Source of the DNA: Prosthecobacter fusiformis
GTDB taxonomy: Bacteria; Verrucomicrobiota; Verrucomicrobiia; Verrucomicrobiales; Verrucomicrobiaceae
Direction: 5' to 3'
Assembly: GCF_004364345.1 (NCBI RefSeq)
Contig: NZ_SOCA01000010.1
Coordinates: 117,350 to 181,349 of the forward strand
Length of the DNA: 64,000 nucleotides
In this document: in pieces, positions 33,657 to 42,500 of the stretch
How the letters are laid out: every line of letters begins with the position of its first letter
Position numbering within the stretch: the first letter of the stretch is position 1
Program-made: the position numbers and the translations under genes
Notes under the pieces: generated by a model
Databases searched by the model: none
Told to the model about the DNA's origin: nothing
The model's input: only the letters and a program-made list of their open reading frames with translations

Positions 33657-34751
33657 ATGAGGATACTGCATGTTGTTCAAAGTTGGAACACCAATATCGG
33701 AGGGTCCTTGATTGTAGCAAGAGCATTGGTGAAGGCCCAACGAAATTTGGGTGTAGATGCACGAGTTGTTAGCCTCTACGTAAACTCGGTTGATGCAGAA
33801 AAGACGAGCCGAGAATCTTATGAGATATCATGTGCCATTCCTCGTAAAGCACGCTGGACGCGTGGGATAGTGAGTTTGCGACAAGTAATCAAAAAATTTC
33901 AACCAGACCTTATTCACCATCATGATGGCATTATGTGGCCACGACTTGCTTGTATAGGACTGGGGATACCCAGGGTTAGTCATGGGCATTTAGGGGCATG
34001 TGTTTCCAATCCATTTTCCTCTTCATGGTGGACTCACCAGTTAGCCAAGTTGACTACGAATCATCTGATTGCTATTTCTAAATGGGTTGCGCAAAGTTGG
34101 ACTGATAGCGGAATGTCTGAAAGTAAAATTACGCTTATACCAAATGGTGTTGATACGGAGCGATTTTACAAGCGCCCAGATAGTGTGCGGTCGATCATCC
34201 GGAAACGTTATGGGATAATGGATGGAGAAACTTTACTTGTTTGGGCTGGTCGTCTAGATATGAATACGAAAGGTTTAGACCGGTTGGTAAAGTTATCGAA
34301 AGATCTTCCTTGCCCTGTGAGATTAATTATCATAGGGGATGGCCCCGACGGACCCTGGCTTAAAAATAGCTTTCTAGACCTAGCATTATCCCCACCCCCT
34401 ATTTTTACTGGCTTGCTTGAGGATCCTTCTGATATTTTTGGTAGTGCTGATGCTTTTGTATTAACTTCAAGAACTGAGTCTTTTGGACTCGTTCTTCTTG
34501 AGGCTGCCAGCAGCAGCCTGCCAATTTATGCGTTTCCATGTCAAGGGGGAGGCAATGAGCTCCTAGACGAACTTCAGGCCTACCGTGCGGCAGATGCTGA
34601 CTATTCGGGACTTGCCGATGCAATCTCGCACAAGCTCGGGATACTACCATCGAACTGTCAGGCAATGATTCAAGAGCGATATTCATGGAAAACTGGTAGT
34701 ATTGCTTCTCTTGAAGTGTACAAAAAAGTGCTTGCTGCCTCAGCTCGGTGA
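33657..34751 (+). CDS. Glycosyltransferase family 4
   Basis: 364 residues from the ATG at 33657, two bases after the previous stop (the frame is open from a TTG at 33630). GT4 features: MRILHVVQSWNTNIGGS donor/acceptor start, HGHLGACVSN, LVWAGRLDMNTKGLDRLVK and the TSRTESFGLVLLEAASSSLPIYA E-x7-E motif. Sugar unknown. Confidence 0.9.
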   Translation: MRILHVVQSWNTNIGGSLIVARALVKAQRNLGVDARVVSLYVNSVDAEKTSRESYEISCAIPRKARWTRGIVSLRQVIKKFQPDLIHHHDGIMWPRLACIGLGIPRVSHGHLGACVSNPFSSSWWTHQLAKLTTNHLIAISKWVAQSWTDSGMSESKITLIPNGVDTERFYKRPDSVRSIIRKRYGIMDGETLLVWAGRLDMNTKGLDRLVKLSKDLPCPVRLIIIGDGPDGPWLKNSFLDLALSPPPIFTGLLEDPSDIFGSADAFVLTSRTESFGLVLLEAASSSLPIYAFPCQGGGNELLDELQAYRAADADYSGLADAISHKLGILPSNCQAMIQERYSWKTGSIASLEVYKKVLAASAR

Positions 34752-34769
34752 GCCACCATTTTCATTCAC

Positions 34770-36044
34770 ATGGCAAGTTTTTATTTCACTTTGCTACTGG
34801 TTACAATAGTTATTTTACTGATTAAAGTAGCCTGGAATCCAGTTCTAATATTTGAATACCCATATTTTATGGGGGCGGTTTTTGCCGTATTCATTGTACC
34901 ACAGGCTCATTCGTTAATTCTTTTTCCAGGAAAAGTCTCTGAACAAGCTGTTGATGACGTGATGCTAATGTCACTACTTTGTATGCTCGCCTGTGTTTTG
35001 GGCTACAAGCTCAGTCCCTCAATTGCAGTTTTTAAACGTATTGCTATTCCTGTCGTTATGCATAAGCTTTTTCAAGTTGGAATTGCATTTGTTTTAATCA
35101 GTTTTATCTTTGCCTACCAGTTAGCAAGGAGTTCGGTGGGGCTTGAAGTGCAGACTCAAATGTCGGGCATAACAACTGTTTACTTGTTTTTTGTCGGTCT
35201 TATTTTTCCAGGTTTCGCCATTTGTGTAATTGTTTTGTTGCGAGGTTTTACCCTAGCCAGACTAATTATTACGCTTATTGCTGGTTCAATTCCATTAATT
35301 AATGTCTTAGGTATTCGGCGTGAACCAACGGTGATGCTTGGTTTGATAATATTTCTCAGCTGGTTTTACTTAAGGCGTCGACAACCTTCCCGCATATTGA
35401 TTTTCAGTACGCTATTTTCGGCTATGCTGATGATTCCTGCTACAGGAGCTCTGAGAGGTTACTCTGAAAGCAATCAGTTTAATAAAATCAGCAGTTTTGA
35501 CTTTATTGGAAATTTTAAGGCATATTTCGGAAGAGAGTCTACGCTAGAGTTGCGTAACGCAGCCGCGCTGATTGAGTCTACTAAACGATTTGGTGGTTAT
35601 GATTTTGGTGCAGGTTATTGGAACCAGATCATATTTCGGTATGTGCCCGCACAATTCATAGGGATAGAAAGAAAAAATGCTATGATGATTGGCTCCTATG
35701 ATGAGAATGATAAAAGTATGGGGAGTATTGGGTATGAATGGTCCACCGGATCTACTTTAACGGGTATGGGAGATTCGTTTCAACACTTTGGCTGGTTCGG
35801 TTGTTTGTTTTTCTTAATTTTGGCTATCTTTTTTCGGTCGGTTTGGTTGGCTTCACTGCATCAGCACGCAATTATAGCTCAACTGCTATACATTTTGATT
35901 TGTACTTCCGCAATGCGCGCTGTAACACACCAAACGACAGATTTTTTACCGGGCTTGATTTACAAAGGCGTCTTTCTTGCTGTTGGTATGTGGTATGCAA
36001 GCGTGGGAAATCATAGTAGCCCTACCAAGTTGGCGAAGCGCTAA
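34770..36044 (+). CDS. Putative O-antigen/EPS polymerase (Wzy-like)
   Basis: 424 residues with about 10 predicted membrane helices and a long polar loop near residues 220-320 (GALRGYSESNQFNKISSFDF to the ENDKSMGSIG region), the topology of Wzy polymerases. No sequence motif decides it, so the call rests on topology and its place in the cluster with Wzx. AT-rich. Confidence 0.65.
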   Translation: MASFYFTLLLVTIVILLIKVAWNPVLIFEYPYFMGAVFAVFIVPQAHSLILFPGKVSEQAVDDVMLMSLLCMLACVLGYKLSPSIAVFKRIAIPVVMHKLFQVGIAFVLISFIFAYQLARSSVGLEVQTQMSGITTVYLFFVGLIFPGFAICVIVLLRGFTLARLIITLIAGSIPLINVLGIRREPTVMLGLIIFLSWFYLRRRQPSRILIFSTLFSAMLMIPATGALRGYSESNQFNKISSFDFIGNFKAYFGRESTLELRNAAALIESTKRFGGYDFGAGYWNQIIFRYVPAQFIGIERKNAMMIGSYDENDKSMGSIGYEWSTGSTLTGMGDSFQHFGWFGCLFFLILAIFFRSVWLASLHQHAIIAQLLYILICTSAMRAVTHQTTDFLPGLIYKGVFLAVGMWYASVGNHSSPTKLAKR

Positions 36045-36093
36045 TAAATGGTGGATCTAAGCGATTGGTCTCGTTTGTGACATATTAACGTTC

Positions 36094-37287
36094 ATGAGAG
36101 TCGCTCTTCTATTTGATCATTTTGGTCCATATCACATTGCGCGGCTTTCTGCTGCTGGTAAGTTCTCGGATATTCAGGCGGTGGAGTTTTATTCGAAAAG
36201 TTCTACTTACGCTTGGAATCGATGCGATCTGCCTGAGACGGGATGGCATCAAATATTCAAAACAGTGGATCGTTCAACTGTGGCATTTTCTGAATTTCGC
36301 GAGGTGTTGTGGCGCACCTTGGATTCATTGAATCCAGATGTAGTTGCCATTCCTGGGTGGGGGACTAAAGAGTCTTTGGCAGCGCTACAATGGTGTTTGA
36401 GGAATCAAATTCCATCAGTGCTGATGTCTGAGAGCACTGCGCATGACGAGCCGCGAAGGTTGCTGAAAGAAACTCTGAAGAGACGAATTGTGTCTCTATC
36501 TAGTGCAGGTTTGGTTGGCGGAAGTTCCCATCTTAGTTATCTTCGCGCGCTTGGGATGGCTGAAAGCCGTATTTTTCTCGGCTACGATGCTGTTGATAAT
36601 GATTATTTTGTGAGGGGAGTACTCACGTCTTCTATAGAGGCTGGCGAATCGGCCACGGTGCCCTCTTTTCTTGCGAGTGCGCGATTTGTTACAAAGAAAA
36701 ATTTACCGAGATTGATCCAGGCGTTTGCACGTTATCGCAACTTATGCTTGGAGGGCGATGGAAGTCAAGATCCATGGAATTTGATCTTGCTTGGTGATGG
36801 GGCAATACGTGATCAATTAGAGAAATTGGTGTTTTCTCTAGGATTGCAGGCGTTTGTTAAACTTCCGGGCTTCAAGCAGTACGGTGAACTTCCTCAGTAT
36901 TATAAAAGTGCCTCAACTTTCATTCATGCAAGTACCTCCGAGCAGTGGGGATTGGTAGTGAATGAGGCGATGGCTTGCGGACTGCCGGTACTAGTCTCCA
37001 ATCGCTGTGGGTGTGCGCCTGATTTAGTGCAAGAAGGTGTGAATGGTTTTATTTTTGATCCCTGGAATATTGAGGAAATCGCCAACAAGATGAAGATGAT
37101 TTCATCTAAGTCTGTTTTGACTTTACATGAGATGGGACAGGCTAGCCGAGATATTATTGCGAATTGTGGACCTGAGCGTTTTGCAGATGGATTGTTGAAT
37201 GCTGCAGAGGCGGCTGTTAGACATGGGCCCCGTCATGGCTGGTATCTTGATTATCTTTTACTCGGGGGGCTAACGAAACTTCAATAA
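36094..37287 (+). CDS. Glycosyltransferase family 4
   Basis: 397 residues; RVALLFDHFGPYHIARLSA start, an ARFVTKKNLPRLIQAFARY segment, GDGAIRDQLEKLV and the donor motif TSEQWGLVVNEAMACGLPVLVS with EG(V)NGFIFDP. Standard GT4 layout. The start of the next gene shares one base with its stop (TAATG). Confidence 0.9.
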   Translation: MRVALLFDHFGPYHIARLSAAGKFSDIQAVEFYSKSSTYAWNRCDLPETGWHQIFKTVDRSTVAFSEFREVLWRTLDSLNPDVVAIPGWGTKESLAALQWCLRNQIPSVLMSESTAHDEPRRLLKETLKRRIVSLSSAGLVGGSSHLSYLRALGMAESRIFLGYDAVDNDYFVRGVLTSSIEAGESATVPSFLASARFVTKKNLPRLIQAFARYRNLCLEGDGSQDPWNLILLGDGAIRDQLEKLVFSLGLQAFVKLPGFKQYGELPQYYKSASTFIHASTSEQWGLVVNEAMACGLPVLVSNRCGCAPDLVQEGVNGFIFDPWNIEEIANKMKMISSKSVLTLHEMGQASRDIIANCGPERFADGLLNAAEAAVRHGPRHGWYLDYLLLGGLTKLQ

Positions 37288-38480
37288 TGAAGGTGACTTG
37301 TCTCATTGGTAGTATATCCAGAAAAGCGGGTGGATTACATACGAGCGTGAGATGTCTGATGCAGGCTTTGAAAGGGACTGGAGTTCAGGTGGATGTCCTA
37401 ACACTGGAGGATGAGCACACTCAAACTGATCTATCGTCATGGCTACCGATTGAAGTATTTTCTTTCTCGGCAAAGGGCCCGCATCAATGGAGATATTCCC
37501 CAGGAATCAGGCAGCATTTGAATTTGCATCCTCCAGATTTAATCAGCATTCATGGGTTATGGAGCTATCTATCATGGGTGTCTTCTTGCTGGACTAAAAG
37601 GAGTGGTTGTCCGGTGATTATTCATCCTCATGGGATGTTGGATCCATGGGCTTTGGCGAACTCTGCTTGGAAGAAAAGGGTGGCCCTAGCGCTTTTTGAG
37701 CGGACTCATTTACGCCAAGCGACTTGCCTGAGAGCTTTGTGTTTTTCTGAGTTAGATGCAATGAGGGGATTAGGACTCACAAATCCAATTTGTGTCATCC
37801 CTAATGCGATTGATCTTCCCTTACTTCATTTGTCTAATTTTTCGGATCTAGTTTCTTCCTCCCAAAAAAAATTGCTGTTTCTAGGGCGCTTGCATCCGAA
37901 GAAAGGTCTGATGAATTTGCTCCGTGCTTGGAGCTCTGTGAAGGATTCTCAATGGGGACAAGGCTGGGTGCTTGAGATTGCTGGTTGGGATGAGTTGGGA
38001 CATGCAGAGGAGCTAGAGCAGCTTGCCATTGAACTGGGGTTATTTTTTTCCGAAAATGATGAATCGAAGGATTCGGTTTTAAGTTCAGTCCGATTTCGCG
38101 GACCGCAATTTGGGACGGGTAAAGATCTCTGTTTGCGCGAATGTGATGCTTTTGTACTTCCTTCTTTCAGCGAGGGGCTCCCGATGTCGGTCCTTGAAGC
38201 TTGGGCTTATGGAAAGCCTGTGGTTATGACCCCGATGTGCAATCTGCCAGAGGGATTTGCGGTAGGGGCGGCGATCGAGGCTAATCCTGAGGTGGCTAGT
38301 CTTAGCAATGGGCTATTGAAACTGATGGCTATGACCGATGAGGAACTTTTTGAAATGGGACGCCGAGGGAGACAGTTAGTAGAAAGCCAATTTACGTGGT
38401 CGGAAGTGGGGTCTAAAATGAAAGAGGTTTATGAATGGATGGTTCATGGTGGGACTGTTCCTTCGTGTGTGGTGGTCTGA
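37287..38480 (+). CDS. Glycosyltransferase family 4
   Basis: 397 residues; KVTCLIGSISRKAGGLHTSV start, IHPHGMLDPWALANSAWKKRVA, KKLLFLGRLHPKKGLMNLLRAW and FVLPSFSEGLPMSVLEAWAYGKPVVMT with the E-x7-E pattern. The HPHGMLDPWA string is frequent in EPS GT4 enzymes near WcaF-type acetyltransferases, which indeed follows. Sugar unknown. Confidence 0.9.
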   Translation: MKVTCLIGSISRKAGGLHTSVRCLMQALKGTGVQVDVLTLEDEHTQTDLSSWLPIEVFSFSAKGPHQWRYSPGIRQHLNLHPPDLISIHGLWSYLSWVSSCWTKRSGCPVIIHPHGMLDPWALANSAWKKRVALALFERTHLRQATCLRALCFSELDAMRGLGLTNPICVIPNAIDLPLLHLSNFSDLVSSSQKKLLFLGRLHPKKGLMNLLRAWSSVKDSQWGQGWVLEIAGWDELGHAEELEQLAIELGLFFSENDESKDSVLSSVRFRGPQFGTGKDLCLRECDAFVLPSFSEGLPMSVLEAWAYGKPVVMTPMCNLPEGFAVGAAIEANPEVASLSNGLLKLMAMTDEELFEMGRRGRQLVESQFTWSEVGSKMKEVYEWMVHGGTVPSCVVV

Positions 38481-38503
38481 TATAAAGGTTCCAAACTTAA
38501 TTT

Positions 38504-39070
38504 ATGGCACTGCCGGACATTAAGAAAAATAGAGCTTCAACAAAGTATGGCTTTGGGGAAATTGGGCTGCGTATCGCGTGGATGATCGGAATGTGGGTGT
38601 TTCGGTTTAGTCCGCGGCCATGCTTTGGGTTTCGTAGATGGTGGTTGCGGTTGTTTGGTGCCAGGGTGGGAAAGCATGTGCACTTATATCCTTCTTCACA
38701 TGTCTATTATCCCTGGAATTTGGTGATTGGAGACTGGTCTTCTATCGGAGAATGGGCTTTGGTGTATAATCTGGGCAAGGTCAGCATTGGTGAGAGGGTA
38801 ACTATTTCGCAGAGAGTTCATCTCTGTGCGGGGACTCATGATTACAAGGATCCGGCCATGCCTTTGATCAAGTCGCCGATCACTGTTGGTTCTGCGGTAT
38901 GGATCTGCGCAGATGCCTTTATTGGCCCTGGTGTATCCGTAGCTGATGGGGCGGTGGTCGGGGCTTGCAGCGTGGTTGTGAAGGATGTGCCGGAATGGTG
39001 TGTCGTTGCTGGGAATCCGGCAAAACTGATTAAACAGAGGAAAATGGGTCAGAACGATTTGAGTCTATGA
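38504..39070 (+). CDS. WcaF-like acetyltransferase (hexapeptide repeat)
   Basis: 188 residues, left-handed beta-helix protein: GARVGKHVHLYPSSHVYYPWNLVIGDWSSIGEWALVYNLGKVSIGERVTIS, a GTHDYKDPAMP catalytic-histidine loop, and DAFIGPGVSVADGAVVGACSVVVKDVPEW. This matches the colanic-acid acetyltransferase group WcaF, which O-acetylates a glycan sugar using acetyl-CoA. The overlap with the next gene is ATGA. Confidence 0.9.
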   Translation: MALPDIKKNRASTKYGFGEIGLRIAWMIGMWVFRFSPRPCFGFRRWWLRLFGARVGKHVHLYPSSHVYYPWNLVIGDWSSIGEWALVYNLGKVSIGERVTISQRVHLCAGTHDYKDPAMPLIKSPITVGSAVWICADAFIGPGVSVADGAVVGACSVVVKDVPEWCVVAGNPAKLIKQRKMGQNDLSL

Positions 39071-39705
39071 GTGAAGGAGTAACTATCGACGGATATTCTT
39101 ATCAAAACAGTAAATGCGGTCATATGCACTCCTTGCTTGTGCCTGCTTTGCTTCAAGAACTTGGTGCCTGCAGTGGGACTAAATCCGTGTTTGATCTAGG
39201 ATGCGGAAATGGTAGCGTTGCTTCCAAGGTGGCTGAAGCAGGTTATTCTGTGACTGGTTGTGATCCATCAGTGACGGGTATTGAAAAGGCCAAGCTGAGC
39301 AACCCGCTTTTGAAAATTGAAACAGGATCCGGCTATGAAGATTTGGCCTCTCGATTTGGTGTGTTTCCGATGGTCTATTCGTTGGAGGTCATCGAACATG
39401 TCTACGACCCGCGAACTGTGGTAAGACGAGTTTATGATATGCTGGAGCCTGGGGGGCGCTTTATATTAAGCACGCCTTATCACGGGTATCTGAAGAATCT
39501 CGCGCTGGCTTTGACTGGAGATATGGACAAGCATTTCACAGCTCTTTGGGATCATGGGCACATCAAGTTTTGGTCACGAAATTCAATTACTACGCTGTTG
39601 CAGGAAGCAGGCTTTAATGTACTGAAAATCCGTCGGTTGGGGCGTATACCGGCGTTGGCCATGACGATGATGGTGGTTGCACAAAAACCTATAGGCAAAG
39701 CGTGA
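39067..39705 (+). CDS. Class I SAM methyltransferase (UbiG-like)
   Basis: 212 residues; SAM motif SVFDLGCGNGSVASKVAEAGYSVTGCDPS, then YSLEVIEHVYDP and LEPGGRFILSTPYHGYLKN. Such proteins in glycan clusters often methylate a sugar or an acceptor; the target is not known. Unlike the FkbM genes it belongs to the UbiG/Methyltransf_11 group. Coupled on both sides (ATGA and TGATG). Confidence 0.88.
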   Translation: MSEGVTIDGYSYQNSKCGHMHSLLVPALLQELGACSGTKSVFDLGCGNGSVASKVAEAGYSVTGCDPSVTGIEKAKLSNPLLKIETGSGYEDLASRFGVFPMVYSLEVIEHVYDPRTVVRRVYDMLEPGGRFILSTPYHGYLKNLALALTGDMDKHFTALWDHGHIKFWSRNSITTLLQEAGFNVLKIRRLGRIPALAMTMMVVAQKPIGKA

Positions 39706-40544
39706 TGATGGGGCTTCCTGTTTCTGTTTGTATTCCTGTTAAGAATGAGGAGGTAAATCTTGCGGCATGCCTAGCTGCGCTGGCGGAATTTGATGAGGTG
39801 GTGGTGGTGGATTCTGGTAGCAAGGATGCGACGGTGAGGCTGGCGCGTGAGGCTGGGGCTACGGTTTTGCAGTTCGAGTGGAATGGCAAGTTTCCGAAGA
39901 AGAGGAACTGGGCACTCCAAAATCACCGGTTTAAACATCCATGGATACTTTTTCTGGATGCAGATGAGCGGATGAACCCGTCTTTTGTGGCGGAACTGAA
40001 GGACACACTACGCAATACTACGCATGTTGGTTTTTGGATCACATTTAACAATTGGTTCATGGGGGTGCCTTTGCGGCATGGTGATGTGTTTCATAAGTTG
40101 TCCTTGTTTAAAGTGGGGGCAGGGGAGTATGAGCGGTTTGAGGAAGATTCATGGTGCCATCTTGACATGGAAGTGCATGAGCATCCGGTATTGGATGGAA
40201 CGACAGGTGAAATGAAAGTGCGCCTGGAGCATCAGGACTATCGAGGTTTGAAGCATTACCTTTCCAGACATAATGAGTATTCATCGTGGGAGGCTAACCG
40301 TTATTTGTGGCTTCAATCAGCAGGTGAGGATGAATGGAAGAACCTGACGGGCAGGCAGCGGTTTAAATACCAGTGTTTGGGGCGGTGGTGGCTGGCATGG
40401 CTTTATTGGGGGATATCGCTTTGGGCTATGAGGGGTTTTTTGGATGGCCGGTTGGGATTTCGATTTGCTGAACTTAAGCGTCGCTATTTCCAAGAAATCC
40501 GCCTGAAGATCATGGAGGCAAAGCGGACGGGAAAACCGGCATGA
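39705..40544 (+). CDS. Glycosyltransferase family 2 (WaaE/KdtX-like)
   Basis: 279 residues from the ATG at 39705 (GTG 39702 and ATG 39708 also possible). VSVCIPVKNEEVNLAACLAAL, VVVVDSGSKDATVRLAREAGA, the ILFLDADERMNPSF DxD motif and the conserved W-rich end are typical of the WaaE-like group, which transfers glucose or a similar sugar. Stop overlaps the next gene (ATGA). Confidence 0.88.
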   Translation: MMGLPVSVCIPVKNEEVNLAACLAALAEFDEVVVVDSGSKDATVRLAREAGATVLQFEWNGKFPKKRNWALQNHRFKHPWILFLDADERMNPSFVAELKDTLRNTTHVGFWITFNNWFMGVPLRHGDVFHKLSLFKVGAGEYERFEEDSWCHLDMEVHEHPVLDGTTGEMKVRLEHQDYRGLKHYLSRHNEYSSWEANRYLWLQSAGEDEWKNLTGRQRFKYQCLGRWWLAWLYWGISLWAMRGFLDGRLGFRFAELKRRYFQEIRLKIMEAKRTGKPA

Positions 40545-41281
40545 CGACAGTCCATCTAGTTATCCCGTGTTATCGTGAAAGTGCGAGAATCGGGGGATTC
40601 CTGCCAGAGCTGTGCGCTGAAATGCAGCGGCTAGGTGGAGTTGATGTGTTAGTTGTTGAGGATGGATCTGGGAATGAGGAGCAGGGGTTGATGCGGGAGC
40701 TGATCATAGGCTGGAGTGAGCGGTTTCCGTGTCTTAGCGAGCCTTTGATGCTATCTGATAACTTGGGGAAGGGGGGGGCGGTTTATGCAGGATGGTCACG
40801 TGCGGGGGCGGCTGAATGGCTGGCTTTCGTGGATGCGGATGGGGCATGTCCTGTCCATGAAGTGATTAGGTTGGTGAAACTGGCGAAAAAGCAGGAGACC
40901 GCAAAAAAGGCGCTGTTTGCTTCACGGGTGAAAATGCTCGGCAAAAAAGTGGATCGGCTGTTGAAGCGGCATTTGTTAGGCCGGATTTACGCGACACTGG
41001 TTTCTGAAATGTTGGACGTTCCTGTGTATGATTCGCAATGTGGATTGAAACTTGTGCCAGCTAAGGCGTTTGCGGCGGTGGCCGAATCTCTGCGAATCCA
41101 CGGGTTTGCGTTTGATGTTGAGCTGATGGTGGCACTAATCGATGATGGTTGTGCGGTAGAGGAGGTGCCTATCGACTGGACTGAGATACCAGGGGGAAAG
41201 GTGAGTTTGATCAGGGATTCTTGGAGGATGGCGCGGGATGTCTGGGGAATCCGGAGCCGGAGACGAATGGGGATAGCCTAA
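40541..41281 (+). CDS. Glycosyltransferase family 2 (DPM/undecaprenyl-phosphate type)
   Basis: 246 residues; HLVIPCYRESARIGGFL, VLVVEDGSGNEEQ, FVDADGACPVHEVIRL DxD and DSQCGLKLVPAKAF with the FDVELM segment seen in dolichyl-phosphate-mannose-synthase-like enzymes. It may make a polyprenyl-phosphate sugar or extend the glycan. A run of eight G (40771-40778) is in the coding region. Confidence 0.85.
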   Translation: MTTVHLVIPCYRESARIGGFLPELCAEMQRLGGVDVLVVEDGSGNEEQGLMRELIIGWSERFPCLSEPLMLSDNLGKGGAVYAGWSRAGAAEWLAFVDADGACPVHEVIRLVKLAKKQETAKKALFASRVKMLGKKVDRLLKRHLLGRIYATLVSEMLDVPVYDSQCGLKLVPAKAFAAVAESLRIHGFAFDVELMVALIDDGCAVEEVPIDWTEIPGGKVSLIRDSWRMARDVWGIRSRRRMGIA

Positions 41282-41285
41282 CCAA

Positions 41286-42500
41286 ATGCGCGTTTTACTG
41301 CTGAACCAGTGCTTTTACCCTGACCATGTCGCGACGGCGCAGCATCTCACTGACCTTGCATTAGGATTGAAAGGTGCCGGGCATGATGTGACGGTCGTGG
41401 CATCATCGCGCGGTTACGACAATCCGCAGAACAGATACGCAAGTCATGAAAGCTGGCAGGGAATTCAAATTCACCGGATTTGGACCCCAGGCTTGGGGAA
41501 AACGGCAAAGTGGCGCCGCCTGGTGGATTTTGCGTGTTTTTGGTTGAGTGCCACGCTCATCCTCCTGCGCTTGCAGCGATTTGATGTGACAGTGTGCCTA
41601 ACATCGCCGCCTCTGATTTCTACGTTAGGCAGTATTGTAGCATTATTCAAGGGGGGGGAGGTGGTTCCCTGGGTGATGGATTTGAATCCTGATGAAGCTG
41701 TTGCAGCAGGCTGGTTGCGTGCCGGGGGATTGGCTGAACGTATTTTAAGCGGTCTTCAGAACTGGGGGTTTAGACGCGCGGCACGTATTGTGGCACTGGA
41801 TCGTTTTATGGCTGCCAGGCTGATGGCTAAGGGAGTGCCTGCGGAGGTCATCCACACAGATCCACCTTGGTCGCATGATGAGAAGGTGCGATATGATGCG
41901 CTAGCCAGGGAGGATTTTCGCGCACAGCATGGGTTGAGCGGGAAGTTCATTGTAATGTATTCTGGGAATCACAGCCCTTGCCATCCTCTGGACACATTGC
42001 TGGAGGCCGCGAAGGAATTGCGGGAGGATGGACATGTTCATTTTCTCTTTGTCGGCGGAGGCAGTGAATTTGAAAAAGTGAAGCTATATCGCGAACGGCA
42101 TCATTTGGAAAATATCACGACCTTGCCTTACCAACCCATGGATCGTTTGGCCGGTTCATTGTCGGCGGCAGACTTGCATTCTGTGGTACTAGGGGAGGCG
42201 TTTGTCGGAATCGTGCATCCATGTAAAATTTACAATATCCTCACTCTGGGCATTCCTTTCCTGGCTATTGGACCTGTAGAAAGTCATTTGAGCGATCTTG
42301 CTGACAGGCTTCCCCGTGGAGAAACTTTCAGAGCGGATCATGGGGATGTACCCGCAGTGGTGAAAATTCTAAAAATAATGTCGCAGCGAGAACAGTCAGT
42401 GCCGTCTGTCAGGGCGCAGGAGCTCGCGCTGAAGTATTCCATGGAAGTCTTGCGTTCCCGGCTGATCCAAGTGATTGAAGCTGCAAGCGTGGTGAAATGA
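41286..42500 (+). CDS. Glycosyltransferase family 4 (WbuB-like)
   Basis: 404 residues; MRVLLLNQCFYPDHVATAQ, HDVTVVASSRGYDNP, VMYSGNHSPCHPLDTLLEAAKEL, FVGGGSEFEKVKLY and a LHSVVLGEAFVGIVHPCKIYNILTLGIPF donor end. It belongs to the WbuB-like GT4 group. A run of eight G is at 41651-41658. It overlaps the phosphotransferase gene by ATGA, so its product probably acts close to the start of the glycan. Confidence 0.87.
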   Translation: MRVLLLNQCFYPDHVATAQHLTDLALGLKGAGHDVTVVASSRGYDNPQNRYASHESWQGIQIHRIWTPGLGKTAKWRRLVDFACFWLSATLILLRLQRFDVTVCLTSPPLISTLGSIVALFKGGEVVPWVMDLNPDEAVAAGWLRAGGLAERILSGLQNWGFRRAARIVALDRFMAARLMAKGVPAEVIHTDPPWSHDEKVRYDALAREDFRAQHGLSGKFIVMYSGNHSPCHPLDTLLEAAKELREDGHVHFLFVGGGSEFEKVKLYRERHHLENITTLPYQPMDRLAGSLSAADLHSVVLGEAFVGIVHPCKIYNILTLGIPFLAIGPVESHLSDLADRLPRGETFRADHGDVPAVVKILKIMSQREQSVPSVRAQELALKYSMEVLRSRLIQVIEAASVVK